This document shows, one piece after another, positions 15,852 through 24,759 of a stretch of 64,000 nucleotides of DNA. The position numbers and the translations under genes were made by a program. Below the pieces are notes generated by a model that worked only from the letters and a program-made list of their open reading frames with translations, did not search any database and was not told where the DNA came from. Origin of the DNA: Alloprevotella sp. (GTDB taxonomy: Bacteria > Bacteroidota > Bacteroidia > Bacteroidales > Bacteroidaceae); the NCBI GenBank assembly GCA_017476545.1, contig JAFUZP010000023.1, positions 28,622 through 92,621 on the forward strand. The letters run 5' to 3'. Every line of letters begins with the position of its first letter. The first letter of the stretch is position 1.

Positions 15852-17108
15852 ATGCAACGCTACGATTTCCAGCAACCTTTCCGCGACTGGTGGCACATCT
15901 TCCGCGATGAGCTGCGCACCGTCTTCCGCGACCAGGGCGTCCTTATCTTCTTTATCCTCGTCCCGCTGGGCTACCCCCTTCTCTATACCTATATATATAA
16001 TAACGAGACCGTGCGCGAGGTACCTGCCGCCGTCGTGGACGAGGGATGCACCGCCGTCAGTCGCGACTTTGTGCGCCGCGTGGACGCTACGGCCGATGTG
16101 CGCGTCGTGGCCCACTGCGCCTCGATGGAGGAAGCCAAGCAGCTTGTGCGCCGTCGCGAGGCATACGGTATCATCCGCCTGCCCCGCACCTTCTCCCAGG
16201 AACTCGCCCGGATGCGTCAGACCAGCGTGCAGCTCTTCGTGGACATGAGTGGGATGCTTTACTACAAAGCCCTGCTGCTTTCCTGCACCAACGTTTCCCT
16301 TGACATCGGTGCCGAGCTCAAAGTGAAGCGCTCGCCAGGCACGACGGACGAGCAAGATATGGTGACGCAGCAGCCTATCCGCTACCAGCAGGTGGACATC
16401 TTTAATCCCGCCGCCGGCTTTGCCTCCTTCCTCATCCCCGCCTTCCTCATCCTCCTGCTCCAGCAGACCCTCGTCCTCGGTGTAGGCCTCTCCGCCGGTA
16501 CGGCCCGCGAGCGCAACAGCTACGCCGAACTTCTCCCCATCAACCGCCACTACCACGGTCTGGCCCGCATCGTCCTCGGAAAGAGCGCCGTCTATTTCCT
16601 CGTTTATCTTTGGAACGCTTTCTATTGCCTCTTCCTCGTCCCGCGCTTTTTCACCCTGCCGCAGATCGGTGCGCCCTGGGATGTATGGCTCGTAGCCCTC
16701 CCCTTCCTCCTTGCCACCGTATTTTTCGCCATGACCTGCTCCGTCCTCATCCGCCAGCGCGAGACGGCTTTCATGATTATTGTCTTCAGCTCCGTACCCC
16801 TTCTCTTCCTCTCCGGTGTCTCCTGGCCGGGCTGGGCGGTGCCCGAGTTCTGGAAAGTCGTATCCTGGGCTTTTCCCAGCACCTTCGGCGTGAACGCCTA
16901 CGTGAAGATAAATTCCATGGGTGCCCACCTCGCTGAAGTCCGCCACGAGCTCTTCTGTCTTTGGGCGCAGGCCGCTTTCTATTTCGGTACCGCCCTCCTC
17001 GTCTATCGCAACAATATCGCCGCCTCCCGCCGTCGCATGGAGCAAAAGCGCGAAGGCATCCGCCAGCGCCTCGGACAGCGACGCGAATCCCCCAGTACCG
17101 CACAGTAG
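15852..17108 (+). CDS. ABC-2 type transporter permease, second of two
   Basis: The 418-residue partner permease has the same layout as its neighbour. A cytoplasmic N-terminus is followed by TM1 (GVLIFFILVPLGYPLLYTYI), a long external loop and five C-terminal TM segments. The C-terminus is a charged tail of about 30 residues. A pair of such permeases with HlyD and TolC resembles the YbhFGSR-type exporters, except that no nucleotide-binding subunit is encoded here. Last gene of the operon. Confidence 0.86.
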   Translation: MQRYDFQQPFRDWWHIFRDELRTVFRDQGVLIFFILVPLGYPLLYTYIYNNETVREVPAAVVDEGCTAVSRDFVRRVDATADVRVVAHCASMEEAKQLVRRREAYGIIRLPRTFSQELARMRQTSVQLFVDMSGMLYYKALLLSCTNVSLDIGAELKVKRSPGTTDEQDMVTQQPIRYQQVDIFNPAAGFASFLIPAFLILLLQQTLVLGVGLSAGTARERNSYAELLPINRHYHGLARIVLGKSAVYFLVYLWNAFYCLFLVPRFFTLPQIGAPWDVWLVALPFLLATVFFAMTCSVLIRQRETAFMIIVFSSVPLLFLSGVSWPGWAVPEFWKVVSWAFPSTFGVNAYVKINSMGAHLAEVRHELFCLWAQAAFYFGTALLVYRNNIAASRRRMEQKREGIRQRLGQRRESPSTAQ

Positions 17109-17124
17109 CCGTATCCCCGTATGC

Positions 17125-17154
17125 CGCCCCATGGAGTTCTTGCGCCATGGGGCG
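17125..17154 (+). terminator. Hairpin after the TolC-HlyD-permease operon
   Basis: CGCCCCATGG (17125-17134) and CCATGGGGCG (17145-17154) form a perfect 10-bp stem with a 10-nt loop, 16 nt after the permease stop. The T-run is poor. Confidence 0.5.
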
Positions 17155-17210
17155 TTCCGCATCTCTCTCCCTGTGGGAGCCCCCCTCGCTGCGTCCTCCG
17201 TTGCCGGATA

Positions 17211-17243
17211 TAAAGAAACCGCTACGGCGCGGGCCGTAGCGGT
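17211..17243 (-). terminator. Terminator after ackA
   Basis: On the minus strand ACCGCTACGG, a 6-nt loop and CCGTAGCGGT form a 10-bp stem followed by TTTCTTTA. It lies about 60 nt beyond the ackA stop. Confidence 0.7.
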
Positions 17244-17301
17244 CGGGAAGTCTGTGTAGTGGCAGTCGGGGCGGCGTATACGCCCGTTCCAGTCCGTGTT
17301 G

Positions 17302-18498
17302 CTATTGCTGTACGAGTGCCATCGTATCGCGGGCGATGACAATCTCTTCATCGGTGGGCACCACCCATACCTGCACGCGGCTGTCGGGGGCGGAGATAAG
17401 GCGTTCCTCGCCCCGGCAGTTGTTGGCCTCGGGGTCCATCTTCACGCCGAGGAACTCCAGTCCTTCGCAGGCTCCGAGGCGCACACCGGTCTGGTTCTCG
17501 CCCACGCCGGCCGTCCATACGATGGCGTCCACGCCGCCCATCGCGGCAGCGTATGCGCCGATGTATTTCTTGATGCGGTAGTTGTACATTCGCAGGGCGA
17601 GCCTAGCGCGCTCGTTGCCCTCGGCCGCAGCGTTCTCCACGTCGCGCATGTCGCTGCTGATGCCTGTTATGCCGAGCACACCGCTCTGTTTGTTCAGGTA
17701 GTCGGCCATCTGCTGGGGCTCCATGCCGAGCTTCTCCATGATATAGGTCACGGCGGAGGGGTCGATGTCGCCGGAGCGGCTGCCCATCATGACGCCGGCC
17801 AGGGGAGTGAGCCCCATGGAGGTGTCGATGACACGGCCGTCCTTGATGGCAGCTACGCTGGCACCGTTGCCGATGTGGCAGGTGATGATGCGCAACTCGC
17901 GGATATCACGCCCCATGAGTTCGGCCACGCGGTGGGACACGTAGCGGTGGCTTGTGCCATGGAAGCCGTAGCGGCGCACGTGGTACTTCTTGTAGATTTC
18001 GTAGGGCACGGCGTAGAGGAATGCCTCGGGGGGCATGGTGGCGTGGAAAGCATTGTCGAAGACGGTTACCTGCGGCACGCCGGGCATGAGGTGGTCCACG
18101 GCACGGATGCCTTTTAGGTGCCCGGCGTTGTGGACGGGGGCGAGGTCGCAGAGACTCTCAATACCAGCTTCCACCTCGGGGGTGACGAGACAGCTCTTCT
18201 CGAATAGGTCGCCTCCCTGCACGATGCGGTGACCCACCGCGTCAATCTCGCTGAGGCTCTTGATGGCACCGTACTCGGGACTGAGCAGCTGCTGGAATAC
18301 GAAGTTTACGCCCTCCTTGTGGTCGGGCATGTCGTGCATGAGCACCTTCTTTTCCCCATTGGGGAGGGTCAGCTTCAGGAACGCGCCGTCGATGCCGATG
18401 CGCTCCACGCCGCCCTGCGCCATAACGCTCTCGTTGTCCATGTCGTAGAGCTTGTACTTGATGGAGCTCGAACCGCAGTTCAGTACTAATATCTTCAT
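17302..18498 (-). CDS. ackA: Acetate kinase
   Basis: It makes ATP and acetate from acetyl phosphate, the last step of fermentative acetate formation. The 398-residue length is normal. The N-terminal signature MKILVLNCGSSSIKYKLYD is intact, with GFHGTSHRY, HIGNGASV and GLTPLAGVMMGSRSGDIDP in the expected order. Translation starts 18 nt after the pta stop, so pta-ackA form the usual unit. A terminator lies downstream. Confidence 0.97.
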   Translation of the reverse strand: MKILVLNCGSSSIKYKLYDMDNESVMAQGGVERIGIDGAFLKLTLPNGEKKVLMHDMPDHKEGVNFVFQQLLSPEYGAIKSLSEIDAVGHRIVQGGDLFEKSCLVTPEVEAGIESLCDLAPVHNAGHLKGIRAVDHLMPGVPQVTVFDNAFHATMPPEAFLYAVPYEIYKKYHVRRYGFHGTSHRYVSHRVAELMGRDIRELRIITCHIGNGASVAAIKDGRVIDTSMGLTPLAGVMMGSRSGDIDPSAVTYIMEKLGMEPQQMADYLNKQSGVLGITGISSDMRDVENAAAEGNERARLALRMYNYRIKKYIGAYAAAMGGVDAIVWTAGVGENQTGVRLGACEGLEFLGVKMDPEANNCRGEERLISAPDSRVQVWVVPTDEEIVIARDTMALVQQ

Positions 18499-18516
18499 GG
18501 TGTTTCTTACGTTTGG

Positions 18517-19524
18517 TTATTTCGCGGCTTGCGCCTGGCAGGCGGTGATGGCTACCATGTAGTAGATATCATCAACGGAACAGCCGCGCGAGAGGTCGTT
18601 CACAGGGCGCGCGATACCTTGCAGGATGGGGCCGATGGCCGTGGCACCGCCGAGGCGCTGCACTAGCTTGTATCCGATGTTGCCCACTTCGAGGTTCGGA
18701 GCGATGAGTACGTTGGCGCGACCGGCAATCTCGCTGCCCTTTGCCTTCGTGGCACCTACGCTGGGGACGAGTGCGGAATCGGCCTGCAACTCACCGTCCA
18801 CCTTCAGTTCGGGCCACGTCTCGCGGGCGATGCGAGTGGCTTCGATGACCTTGTCCACCACTTCGTGCTTCGCGCTGCCCTTCGTGGAGAAGGAGAGCAT
18901 GGCAACGCGCGGCTTCTCTATGCCTGCCACGGCCTTGGCCGTATCGGCAGTGCAGTAGGCGAACTGTGCCAGCTGATCCGCAGTGGGGACAGGCGTTACG
19001 GCGACATCGCTCATGACGAGCACGCCGGCCTTGCCATATTGCCGTTCATTGGTGATGAGGAGCATTGCGCCGCTTACGCAGGTGATGCCGGGTGAGCACT
19101 TGATTATCTGTAAGGCGGGACGCAACGTTTCGCCCGTTGTGCTGAGTGCACCGCTGATCTGGCCGTCAGCATCGCCATTCTTGATGATGAGGCAGCCTAG
19201 GTAGAGCGGGTTCTTCACCAACTCGCGCGCCTGTTCGATGGTCATACCCTTCTTTTCGCGGAGTCTGGCGAGTAGTTGGGCGTATTCCTCGCTGCGCGGG
19301 TTATTGATCGGGTCGATGATGGTGGCCTGGGCGATGTGCTCCAAACCGAAGGCCTCGACATGCTGCTGTATCTTTGCAGGATTGCCGATGAGAATGATAT
19401 CGGCCAGTCCGTCGGCCAGTGCGCGGTCGGCGGCCTTGATGGTGCGTTCCTCCTCGGCCTCGGGCAGCACAATGCGCTGGCGGTCGGCGCGGGCGCGAGC
19501 CAGGAGTCTCTCAAGTATCTCCAT
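18517..19524 (-). CDS. pta: Phosphate acetyltransferase
   Basis: It exchanges CoA for phosphate on acetyl-CoA, feeding acetate kinase. The 335-residue protein is the short form with only the catalytic PTA_PTB domain; the N-terminal DRTGG and P-loop regions of the long form are absent. Motifs include VLPEAEEERTIKAADRAL near the N-terminus, LSFSTKGSAKHE, and NVLIAPNLEVGNIGYKL near the C-terminus. It lies 4 nt after efp on the same strand, so efp-pta-ackA may be cotranscribed. Confidence 0.95.
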   Translation of the reverse strand: MEILERLLARARADRQRIVLPEAEEERTIKAADRALADGLADIILIGNPAKIQQHVEAFGLEHIAQATIIDPINNPRSEEYAQLLARLREKKGMTIEQARELVKNPLYLGCLIIKNGDADGQISGALSTTGETLRPALQIIKCSPGITCVSGAMLLITNERQYGKAGVLVMSDVAVTPVPTADQLAQFAYCTADTAKAVAGIEKPRVAMLSFSTKGSAKHEVVDKVIEATRIARETWPELKVDGELQADSALVPSVGATKAKGSEIAGRANVLIAPNLEVGNIGYKLVQRLGGATAIGPILQGIARPVNDLSRGCSVDDIYYMVAITACQAQAAK

Positions 19525-19528
19525 CGCC

Positions 19529-20095
19529 TTACTCCTTCACGCGGTTGAGGTAGCTGCCATCGCGGGTGTCCACCTCAATGAGCTCTCCCTCGTTGAGGAA
19601 AAGGGGCACGCGCACCTCCACGCCGGTCTCTACCTTGGCGGGCTTCAACGTGTTGGTAGCGGTGTCACCTTTCAGGCCGGGCTCGGTATAGACGATGCGG
19701 AGCTTCGTCTTGACAGGCATTTCGGCGTAGAGGATGGTCTCCGTGCTGGCATCGCTGACCACTTCCACAACATCGCCTTCCTTCATGAAGGCTACGCCGG
19801 TGATGAGGTCCTTCGCAATGGGCACTTGCTCAAAGGTCTCGTTGTTCATGAAGATGTAGTCGGCACCCTCTTGGTAGAGGTACTGGTACTGGCGGCGCTC
19901 CACGCGGACGTCCTCGAGGGACTCTCCGATGTTGAAGCGCTTCTCAAGCACGCGCCCGGACACTACGTCCTTGAGCGTCGTGCGCATGATGGTGTTACCC
20001 TTACCGGGCTTTACGTGCAGGAAATCGATGCAGAAGTAGAGCTTGCCGTCCATGCGGATACATGTTCCCTTCTTGATGTCTTGTGACTTAATCAT
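19529..20095 (-). CDS. efp: Translation elongation factor P
   Basis: It relieves ribosome stalling at proline runs. The 188-residue protein has the KOW-like N-terminal domain and two OB folds. The tip loop of domain I reads KPGKGN, with K32 at the position of the post-translationally modified lysine of other bacteria. The C-terminus has the domain III pattern ([27 protein letters not shown]). No modifying enzyme gene (epmA/B) is nearby. Its own promoter lies at 20156-20163. Confidence 0.96.
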   Translation of the reverse strand: MIKSQDIKKGTCIRMDGKLYFCIDFLHVKPGKGNTIMRTTLKDVVSGRVLEKRFNIGESLEDVRVERRQYQYLYQEGADYIFMNNETFEQVPIAKDLITGVAFMKEGDVVEVVSDASTETILYAEMPVKTKLRIVYTEPGLKGDTATNTLKPAKVETGVEVRVPLFLNEGELIEVDTRDGSYLNRVKE

Positions 20096-20155
20096 TGTTG
20101 TTATGTTTTATGGTTGTTGGTTCTTCTTGTGGCGGCACGTCCGCTTTTTGTCGCG

Positions 20156-20163
20156 CAAAAGTA
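20156..20163 (-). promoter_or_regulatory. -7 element TACTTTTG for efp-pta-ackA
   Basis: The minus-strand TACTTTTG is about 60 nt upstream of the efp ATG and well placed for a promoter. Confidence 0.55.
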
Positions 20164-20203
20164 ATGAATGCAGGAGGAAAGGGGAAATGGTGCTGCCGTA
20201 TTT

Positions 20204-21499
20204 TTATAATAGTGGAGGGAGTTGGTGTAACTTTGTTGAATTGCTGCCCTTGATGAGGATGAGCCGCCCGCTTACGGGGGCTGCGGCTAGGGCTTCTTTT
20301 ACGGCCTCAACGTCCGGGAAGTGGCGGTATCCATCACTGCAAGGGCGGAACTCTTCGCCGACAAGCCAGACTTCTTCTGCATTGAGCGTGCGGAGCTGCG
20401 CGGCGACATCGACATGTGCCGTGGCAGTAGCTTCTCCGAGCTCGCGCATACTCCCGAGAATGACCATCTTGTGGGGATGGGAAATCAGGCGGAAGTTGTC
20501 CAGTGCAGCTTTCATACTGGTGGGATTGGCGTTGTAGGCATCCACTACGAGCGTGTTCCGCGCTGTCTTCCGCAGCTCACTACGGCTGTTAGTGGGCATA
20601 TATTGGGCTATGGCGTGGCTGATTTGCTCAGGCGCGACGCCGAAGCGTGTGCCGACAGCGGCAGCGGCCAACACATTATTAATATTATAAGAGCCGATGA
20701 GTTGTGTCTGCACGTCCTGCCAATTACCGCCGCGTACTCGCCAACGCAGGTGTAGCAGCGGTTCGCACGCTACGACTTCCCCTTCCACGTCATAGTCCTG
20801 GCCGGGGCGTCCGTACCGCACGGCGGGCAGTCCGTCTGCGATACGGCGCAAGTGCTCATCGTCAGCATTAAGGAAGATATAGCCTCCAATTTTACTGCGC
20901 AAGTGGTCGTAGAGCTCACCCTTGGTGCGGACGACACCCTCAAACGAGCCAAAGCCTTCCAAATGCGCCATGCCGACATTGGTAATGAGGCCGCAGTCGG
21001 CGTCAACGATTTGGGAGAGCTGTGCTATCTCACCGGGATGATTTGCGCCGGTCTCAATGACGGCTACTTCGTGCTTGGCGCATAGCTGCAGGAGCGTTTT
21101 GGGAACACCGATGTGGTTGTTTAGGTTTCCTTGCGTAAAGTGGACGCGGTAGCATTCGGCCAACACAGCAGCTGTGAGTTCCTTTGTCGTGGTCTTACCA
21201 TTTGTACCCGTTATCTGTACGATGGGAGTGGCGAGCTGGTGACGGTGGTAGGCGGCGAGCTTTTGCAGTGTCTGTAGCGTATCGGGTACGAGTATCATCC
21301 GCGAATCCGTAGCAGCTATATTTGCATCGTCCACGACAGCTGCGGTACAGCCGGTTTCCAGTGCCTGCTGGGCGAATTGGTTGCCATTGAATGTTTCGCC
21401 ACGCAGCGCAAAGAAAATACTACTTGGCGGACACTCACGCGTGTCGGTCGACACGATGGGGTGTTCCCGAAAAAGGCTGTACAGCTCGGTGATATCCAT
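20204..21499 (-). CDS. murF: UDP-N-acetylmuramoyl-tripeptide--D-alanyl-D-alanine ligase
   Basis: It adds D-Ala-D-Ala to the UDP-MurNAc tripeptide, completing the cytoplasmic peptidoglycan precursor. With the ATG at 21499 the protein has 431 residues, the family norm. The frame runs open further to 21550 but would overlap the preceding gene, and MDITELYSLFREHPIVSTDT is a typical start. The Mur-ligase P-loop GTNGKTTTKE is at 98-107; ETGANHPGEIAQLSQIV and DAYNANPTSMKAAL are further family motifs. It starts 16 nt after the acyl-CoA dehydrogenase stop, a neighbourhood with no obvious functional link. Confidence 0.94.
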   Translation of the reverse strand: MDITELYSLFREHPIVSTDTRECPPSSIFFALRGETFNGNQFAQQALETGCTAAVVDDANIAATDSRMILVPDTLQTLQKLAAYHRHQLATPIVQITGTNGKTTTKELTAAVLAECYRVHFTQGNLNNHIGVPKTLLQLCAKHEVAVIETGANHPGEIAQLSQIVDADCGLITNVGMAHLEGFGSFEGVVRTKGELYDHLRSKIGGYIFLNADDEHLRRIADGLPAVRYGRPGQDYDVEGEVVACEPLLHLRWRVRGGNWQDVQTQLIGSYNINNVLAAAAVGTRFGVAPEQISHAIAQYMPTNSRSELRKTARNTLVVDAYNANPTSMKAALDNFRLISHPHKMVILGSMRELGEATATAHVDVAAQLRTLNAEEVWLVGEEFRPCSDGYRHFPDVEAVKEALAAAPVSGRLILIKGSNSTKLHQLPPLL

Positions 21500-21515
21500 G
21501 GTTTTGCCCCTATAC

Positions 21516-23225
21516 TCACTCCGCGCGGAAGGCGGGGAGGTCTTCTGCAATGAACTGTTTCACGTATGTGCTCTTTCCGATGACGTTCTCCTCGGCCATG
21601 CGGACGTACACGTTTGCGCTCTTCGTGAAGAGTTCCGGGGCACGTGTGGCGTCGTCGAGGATGAGGAGCGACATCAGGATTTCGGCCGTCATGTCGTAGA
21701 GGCGGCGTGCCAGGAAGTCCTGAACTTCCTGATTGTCGGCTTCCTTTACGTAGTTCACGCTCTGCTCGTAGAGCTTCACCATCGTCTCCACGCGGTGGTG
21801 GAGCGGGCGCAGTTCTTCGGCTACGGGACGCTCAAGCATTTCCTGCATGATGCCCAGATACGTGCCGTTCGTGATGTAGCGGATGGCGGCCACCACTTGC
21901 AGCTGCGTTGTGCCTTCGTAGATGGAGAAGATGCGGGCGTCGCGCATCAGACGCTGGCTCTTGTACTCCATGATGAAGCCGCTACCGCCATGTACGCTCA
22001 CGGCGTCGTAGGCGTTCTGGTTGGCGTATTCGGAGTTCATGCCTTTCGCTACGGGCGTGAGGGTGTCGGCCAAACGCATGTATTTCTTCAGTTCCTGCTT
22101 CTCCTCTGCCGTGAGGGCGCGGTCGCGCTGGATGTCTTCCAGACACTTGTAGATGTCCACGTAGCGGGCGGTCTGATAGAGCATGGAGCGACCGGCGTCG
22201 AGCTTTGCCTTCATGCGGCTGAGCATGTCGTAAACGGCGGGGAACTCGATGATCTTCTGGCCGAACTGCTGGCGGTCGTTGGCGTAGGCAAGGGCTTCGT
22301 TGTAGGCTTCCTGCGATAGGCCGACGCTCTGTGCGGCGATGCCCAGGCGCGCGCCGTTCATCAGGGCCATGACGTACTTGATGAGGCCGAGGCGCGTGCT
22401 GCCGCAGAGCTGGGCTTTGGCGTTCTTGTAGGTCAGCTCGCAGGTGGGCGATCCGTGGATGCCGAGCTTGTGCTCAATGTGGCGCACGTCCACGCCGCCG
22501 TCGCGCTTGTCGTAGATGAACATGGAGAGTCCGCGGCCGTCCTTTGTGCCTTCTTCAGATCGGGCAAGTACAAGGTGGATGTCGGAGTCGCCGTTGGTGA
22601 TGAAACGCTTCACGCCGTTCAGACGCCAGCAGTCGTTTTCTTCGTCGCGTGTGGCCTTGAGCATCACGCGCTGGAGGTCGCTGCCGGCATCGGGCTCCGT
22701 CAGGTCCATAGACATCATCTCGCCCTTGCAGACGCGGGGGATGAACTGCTGGCGCTGTTCCTCGGAGCCGAACTCGTAGAGCGTGTCAATACAGCTCTGC
22801 AGGCTCCAGATGTTCTGGAAGCCGGCGTCGGCTGCGGAGATGACTTCGCTCAGCATGGAGAAGACGGCGTTGGGCAGGTTGAGGCCACCATAGCGGCGGG
22901 GCATGGAAACGCCCCAAAGGCCTGCCTTGCGTGTGGCATCGATGTTCTCTACGGTTTTGGAGGCGTAAATCATGCGGCCGTTCTCAAGATGCGGACCTTC
23001 GAGGTCCACGCTCTCGCTGTTGGGCTCGATGACGTTGGCAGCCACGTCGCCTGTGATTTCCAGTACGCGCTTGTAGTTCTCAATTGCGTCCTCGAAGTCC
23101 ACGGGGGCGTAGTCGAACTTGTCCTTGTCTTCGTAGTTCTTTTCGCGCAGATCTACGACGCGCTTCATTTCGGGATGGTTCAGGTGGAAACCAATTTCGG
23201 GATGGTCGGTATAGTAGTTAGCCAT
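21516..23225 (-). CDS. Acyl-CoA dehydrogenase
   Basis: A FAD enzyme that oxidises acyl-CoA and passes electrons to ETF, encoded by the next two conserved genes upstream. The 569 residues exceed the usual 380-400. The core has the FAD motif LTEPDAGSD at 176-184, GHGGSGFIMEY-like HGGSGFIMEY at 412-421, and IYEGTTQLQ at 435-443, whose E437 is the likely catalytic base. A helical C-terminal extension of about 120 residues follows, as in the long Bacteroidetes members. It is 3 nt from etfA, forming an ETF/dehydrogenase operon. The substrate (short-chain acyl-CoA, perhaps butyryl-CoA) is inferred only. Confidence 0.92.
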   Translation of the reverse strand: MANYYTDHPEIGFHLNHPEMKRVVDLREKNYEDKDKFDYAPVDFEDAIENYKRVLEITGDVAANVIEPNSESVDLEGPHLENGRMIYASKTVENIDATRKAGLWGVSMPRRYGGLNLPNAVFSMLSEVISAADAGFQNIWSLQSCIDTLYEFGSEEQRQQFIPRVCKGEMMSMDLTEPDAGSDLQRVMLKATRDEENDCWRLNGVKRFITNGDSDIHLVLARSEEGTKDGRGLSMFIYDKRDGGVDVRHIEHKLGIHGSPTCELTYKNAKAQLCGSTRLGLIKYVMALMNGARLGIAAQSVGLSQEAYNEALAYANDRQQFGQKIIEFPAVYDMLSRMKAKLDAGRSMLYQTARYVDIYKCLEDIQRDRALTAEEKQELKKYMRLADTLTPVAKGMNSEYANQNAYDAVSVHGGSGFIMEYKSQRLMRDARIFSIYEGTTQLQVVAAIRYITNGTYLGIMQEMLERPVAEELRPLHHRVETMVKLYEQSVNYVKEADNQEVQDFLARRLYDMTAEILMSLLILDDATRAPELFTKSANVYVRMAEENVIGKSTYVKQFIAEDLPAFRAE

Positions 23226-23228
23226 GAT

Positions 23229-24317
23229 TTATTTACTGTTCTGCTTGTAATACTTGATGAGTTTCGGCACAACCTCCTCCACGGTTCCCGTGATGACGTA
23301 GTCGGCAATCTTGTTGATGGGGGCGTCGGGGTCGGAGTTCACGGAGATGATGATGTTGGAGTCCTGCATACCTGCGATGTGCTGGATTTGTCCGCTGATG
23401 CCGCAGGCTATGTACACCTTCGGGTGAACGGTGACGCCCGTCTGGCCTATCTGGCGGTCGTGGTCAATCCATCCTGCGTCAACGGCGGCACGGCTGCCAC
23501 CCACTTCGCCATGGAGCACCTTGGCCAGTTGGAACAGCTGTTCGAAACCTTCCTTCGAGCCTACGCCGTAGCCGCCGGCTACAACGATGGGAGCACCCTT
23601 GAGGTTGTGCTTGGCAGCCTCTACGTGGTGGTCGAGCACCTTGACGACGTATGCCTCGGGGCTGACGTACTTGCTGACTTCGGGATATACCACTTCTCCC
23701 TTGGCAGAGCCTTCGTAGAGGGCTTTCTGCATCACGCCGCTGCGGACGGTTGCCATCTGCGGACGATGGTCGGGGTTGACGATGGTGGCTACGATGTTGC
23801 CGCCGAAAGCGGGACGAATCTGGTAGAGCAGGTTCTTGTAAACCTTGCCAGCCTTCTTGTCTTCATATTCGCCGATTTCCAGCTCCGTGCAGTCTGCCGT
23901 GAGTCCGCTGGTGAGGGATGAGCTGACGCGCGGGCCGAGGTCGCGACCGATGACGGTGGCTCCCATGAGGCAAATCTGCGGTTTTTCCTCCTTGAAGAGG
24001 TTTACGAGGATGTCGGTATGCGGGGCGGAGGTGTAGGGGAAGAGTCCTTCGCCGTCGAAAACGAAGAGTTTATCTACGCCATAGGGAAGTATCTGGTCCT
24101 CCACCTGGCTCTTAATGCCCGTACCGGCTACCACGGCGTGCAGTTCCACGCCCAGTTCGTTGGCCAGTTTGCGGCCTTTTGTCAGAAGTTCTTGGGAAAC
24201 CTCTGCAACTGTCGTTGCCTCAATTTCCACATAAACGAAAACAGCCTCACCCCCGGCCCCTCTCCCAGCGGAGAGGGGAGTGGTTTGACTTGAAGTCTGT
24301 AAGTTTCCTGTATTCAT
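23229..24317 (-). CDS. etfA: Electron transfer flavoprotein alpha subunit, N-terminus altered by an inserted repeat
   Basis: With EtfB it carries electrons from the acyl-CoA dehydrogenase. The 362-residue protein has the N-terminal alpha/beta domain from about residue 25 (AVFVYVEIEATTVAEVS) and a C-terminal FAD domain with GYGVGSKEGFEQLF, AAVDAGWIDHDRQIGQTG and YIACGISGQIQH. Residues 1-25 (MNTGNLQTSS, then TTPLSAGRGAGGEA) are not family sequence: the second part is the translation of the 41-bp inverted repeat at 24241-24281. No ATG remains at the normal start, so the mobile element appears to provide both start codon and upstream region. Confidence 0.93.
   Translation of the reverse strand: MNTGNLQTSSQTTPLSAGRGAGGEAVFVYVEIEATTVAEVSQELLTKGRKLANELGVELHAVVAGTGIKSQVEDQILPYGVDKLFVFDGEGLFPYTSAPHTDILVNLFKEEKPQICLMGATVIGRDLGPRVSSSLTSGLTADCTELEIGEYEDKKAGKVYKNLLYQIRPAFGGNIVATIVNPDHRPQMATVRSGVMQKALYEGSAKGEVVYPEVSKYVSPEAYVVKVLDHHVEAAKHNLKGAPIVVAGGYGVGSKEGFEQLFQLAKVLHGEVGGSRAAVDAGWIDHDRQIGQTGVTVHPKVYIACGISGQIQHIAGMQDSNIIISVNSDPDAPINKIADYVITGTVEEVVPKLIKYYKQNSK
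24241..24281 (-). repeat. Terminal inverted repeat, left (etfA side)
   Basis: 41 bp with an internal 9-bp palindrome around CAGC. It is read as part of the etfA N-terminus. Confidence 0.8.
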
Positions 24318-24350
24318 ATTGTTTTTATTATTTTCTCTTTGTTTGTTTCG

Positions 24351-24725
24351 TCACGAAAAGAGGTTTCGTTTAATCTCACCCAGCACGGTTTTGAGGTTTC
24401 TGCTTATTTCTTCGTTGCGGAAGCGGATGACGCTGTAGCTCCGGCTTTCAATGAAATGTGTACGCAGGGCATCTTCCCTTTGTTGCTCTGGAGCGTCGTG
24501 ATAACCGCCGTCCACCTCTATCACCAAGCGTTTAGACAAGCACACGAAATCTACTATGTAGTCGCCAATGGGATGTTGCCGTCTGAACTTAAACCCGCAG
24601 CCGATGTTTCTGAGTTCCTGCCAAAGAATTGCCTCGTTTTCCGTCATATTGCGACGGTTCTCCTTTGCAAAGCCTTTCAGCAGTTCATAGCGGTCGGGAG
24701 CCGCCGTTTCATATCCGAAACCCAT
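24351..24725 (-). CDS. DUF559 endonuclease-like protein
   Basis: A small PD-(D/E)XK-type nuclease of the DUF559 family, distantly like Vsr. With the ATG at 24725 it has 124 residues; the frame is open further upstream through the inverted repeat, but that part is not family sequence. Family features are RNMTENEAILWQELRN at 25-40, FKFRRQHPIGDYIVDFVC at 46-62 and LVIEVDGGYHD at 68-77, giving D59, E70 and D72 as likely metal ligands. It is the only gene between two inverted repeats, so it may act in spread or maintenance of the element. That role is inferred; no DUF559 biochemistry is assumed. Confidence 0.85.
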   Translation of the reverse strand: MGFGYETAAPDRYELLKGFAKENRRNMTENEAILWQELRNIGCGFKFRRQHPIGDYIVDFVCLSKRLVIEVDGGYHDAPEQQREDALRTHFIESRSYSVIRFRNEEISRNLKTVLGEIKRNLFS

Positions 24726-24759
24726 CTGCTGCCTGTTTTCTTGGTCACAAGTGGTATTT

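Noticed and set aside
15985-16005. Third copy of the MPYAYIYNIG leader (tatatatataataa in the second permease gene)
   Set aside because: The match is a short AT run inside the TM1 codons of the permease; no promoter, hairpin or peptide frame accompanies it.
22455-23921. 488-codon open frame antisense to the acyl-CoA dehydrogenase and etfA genes
   Set aside because: Valine/aspartate-rich shadow translation across two confident genes.
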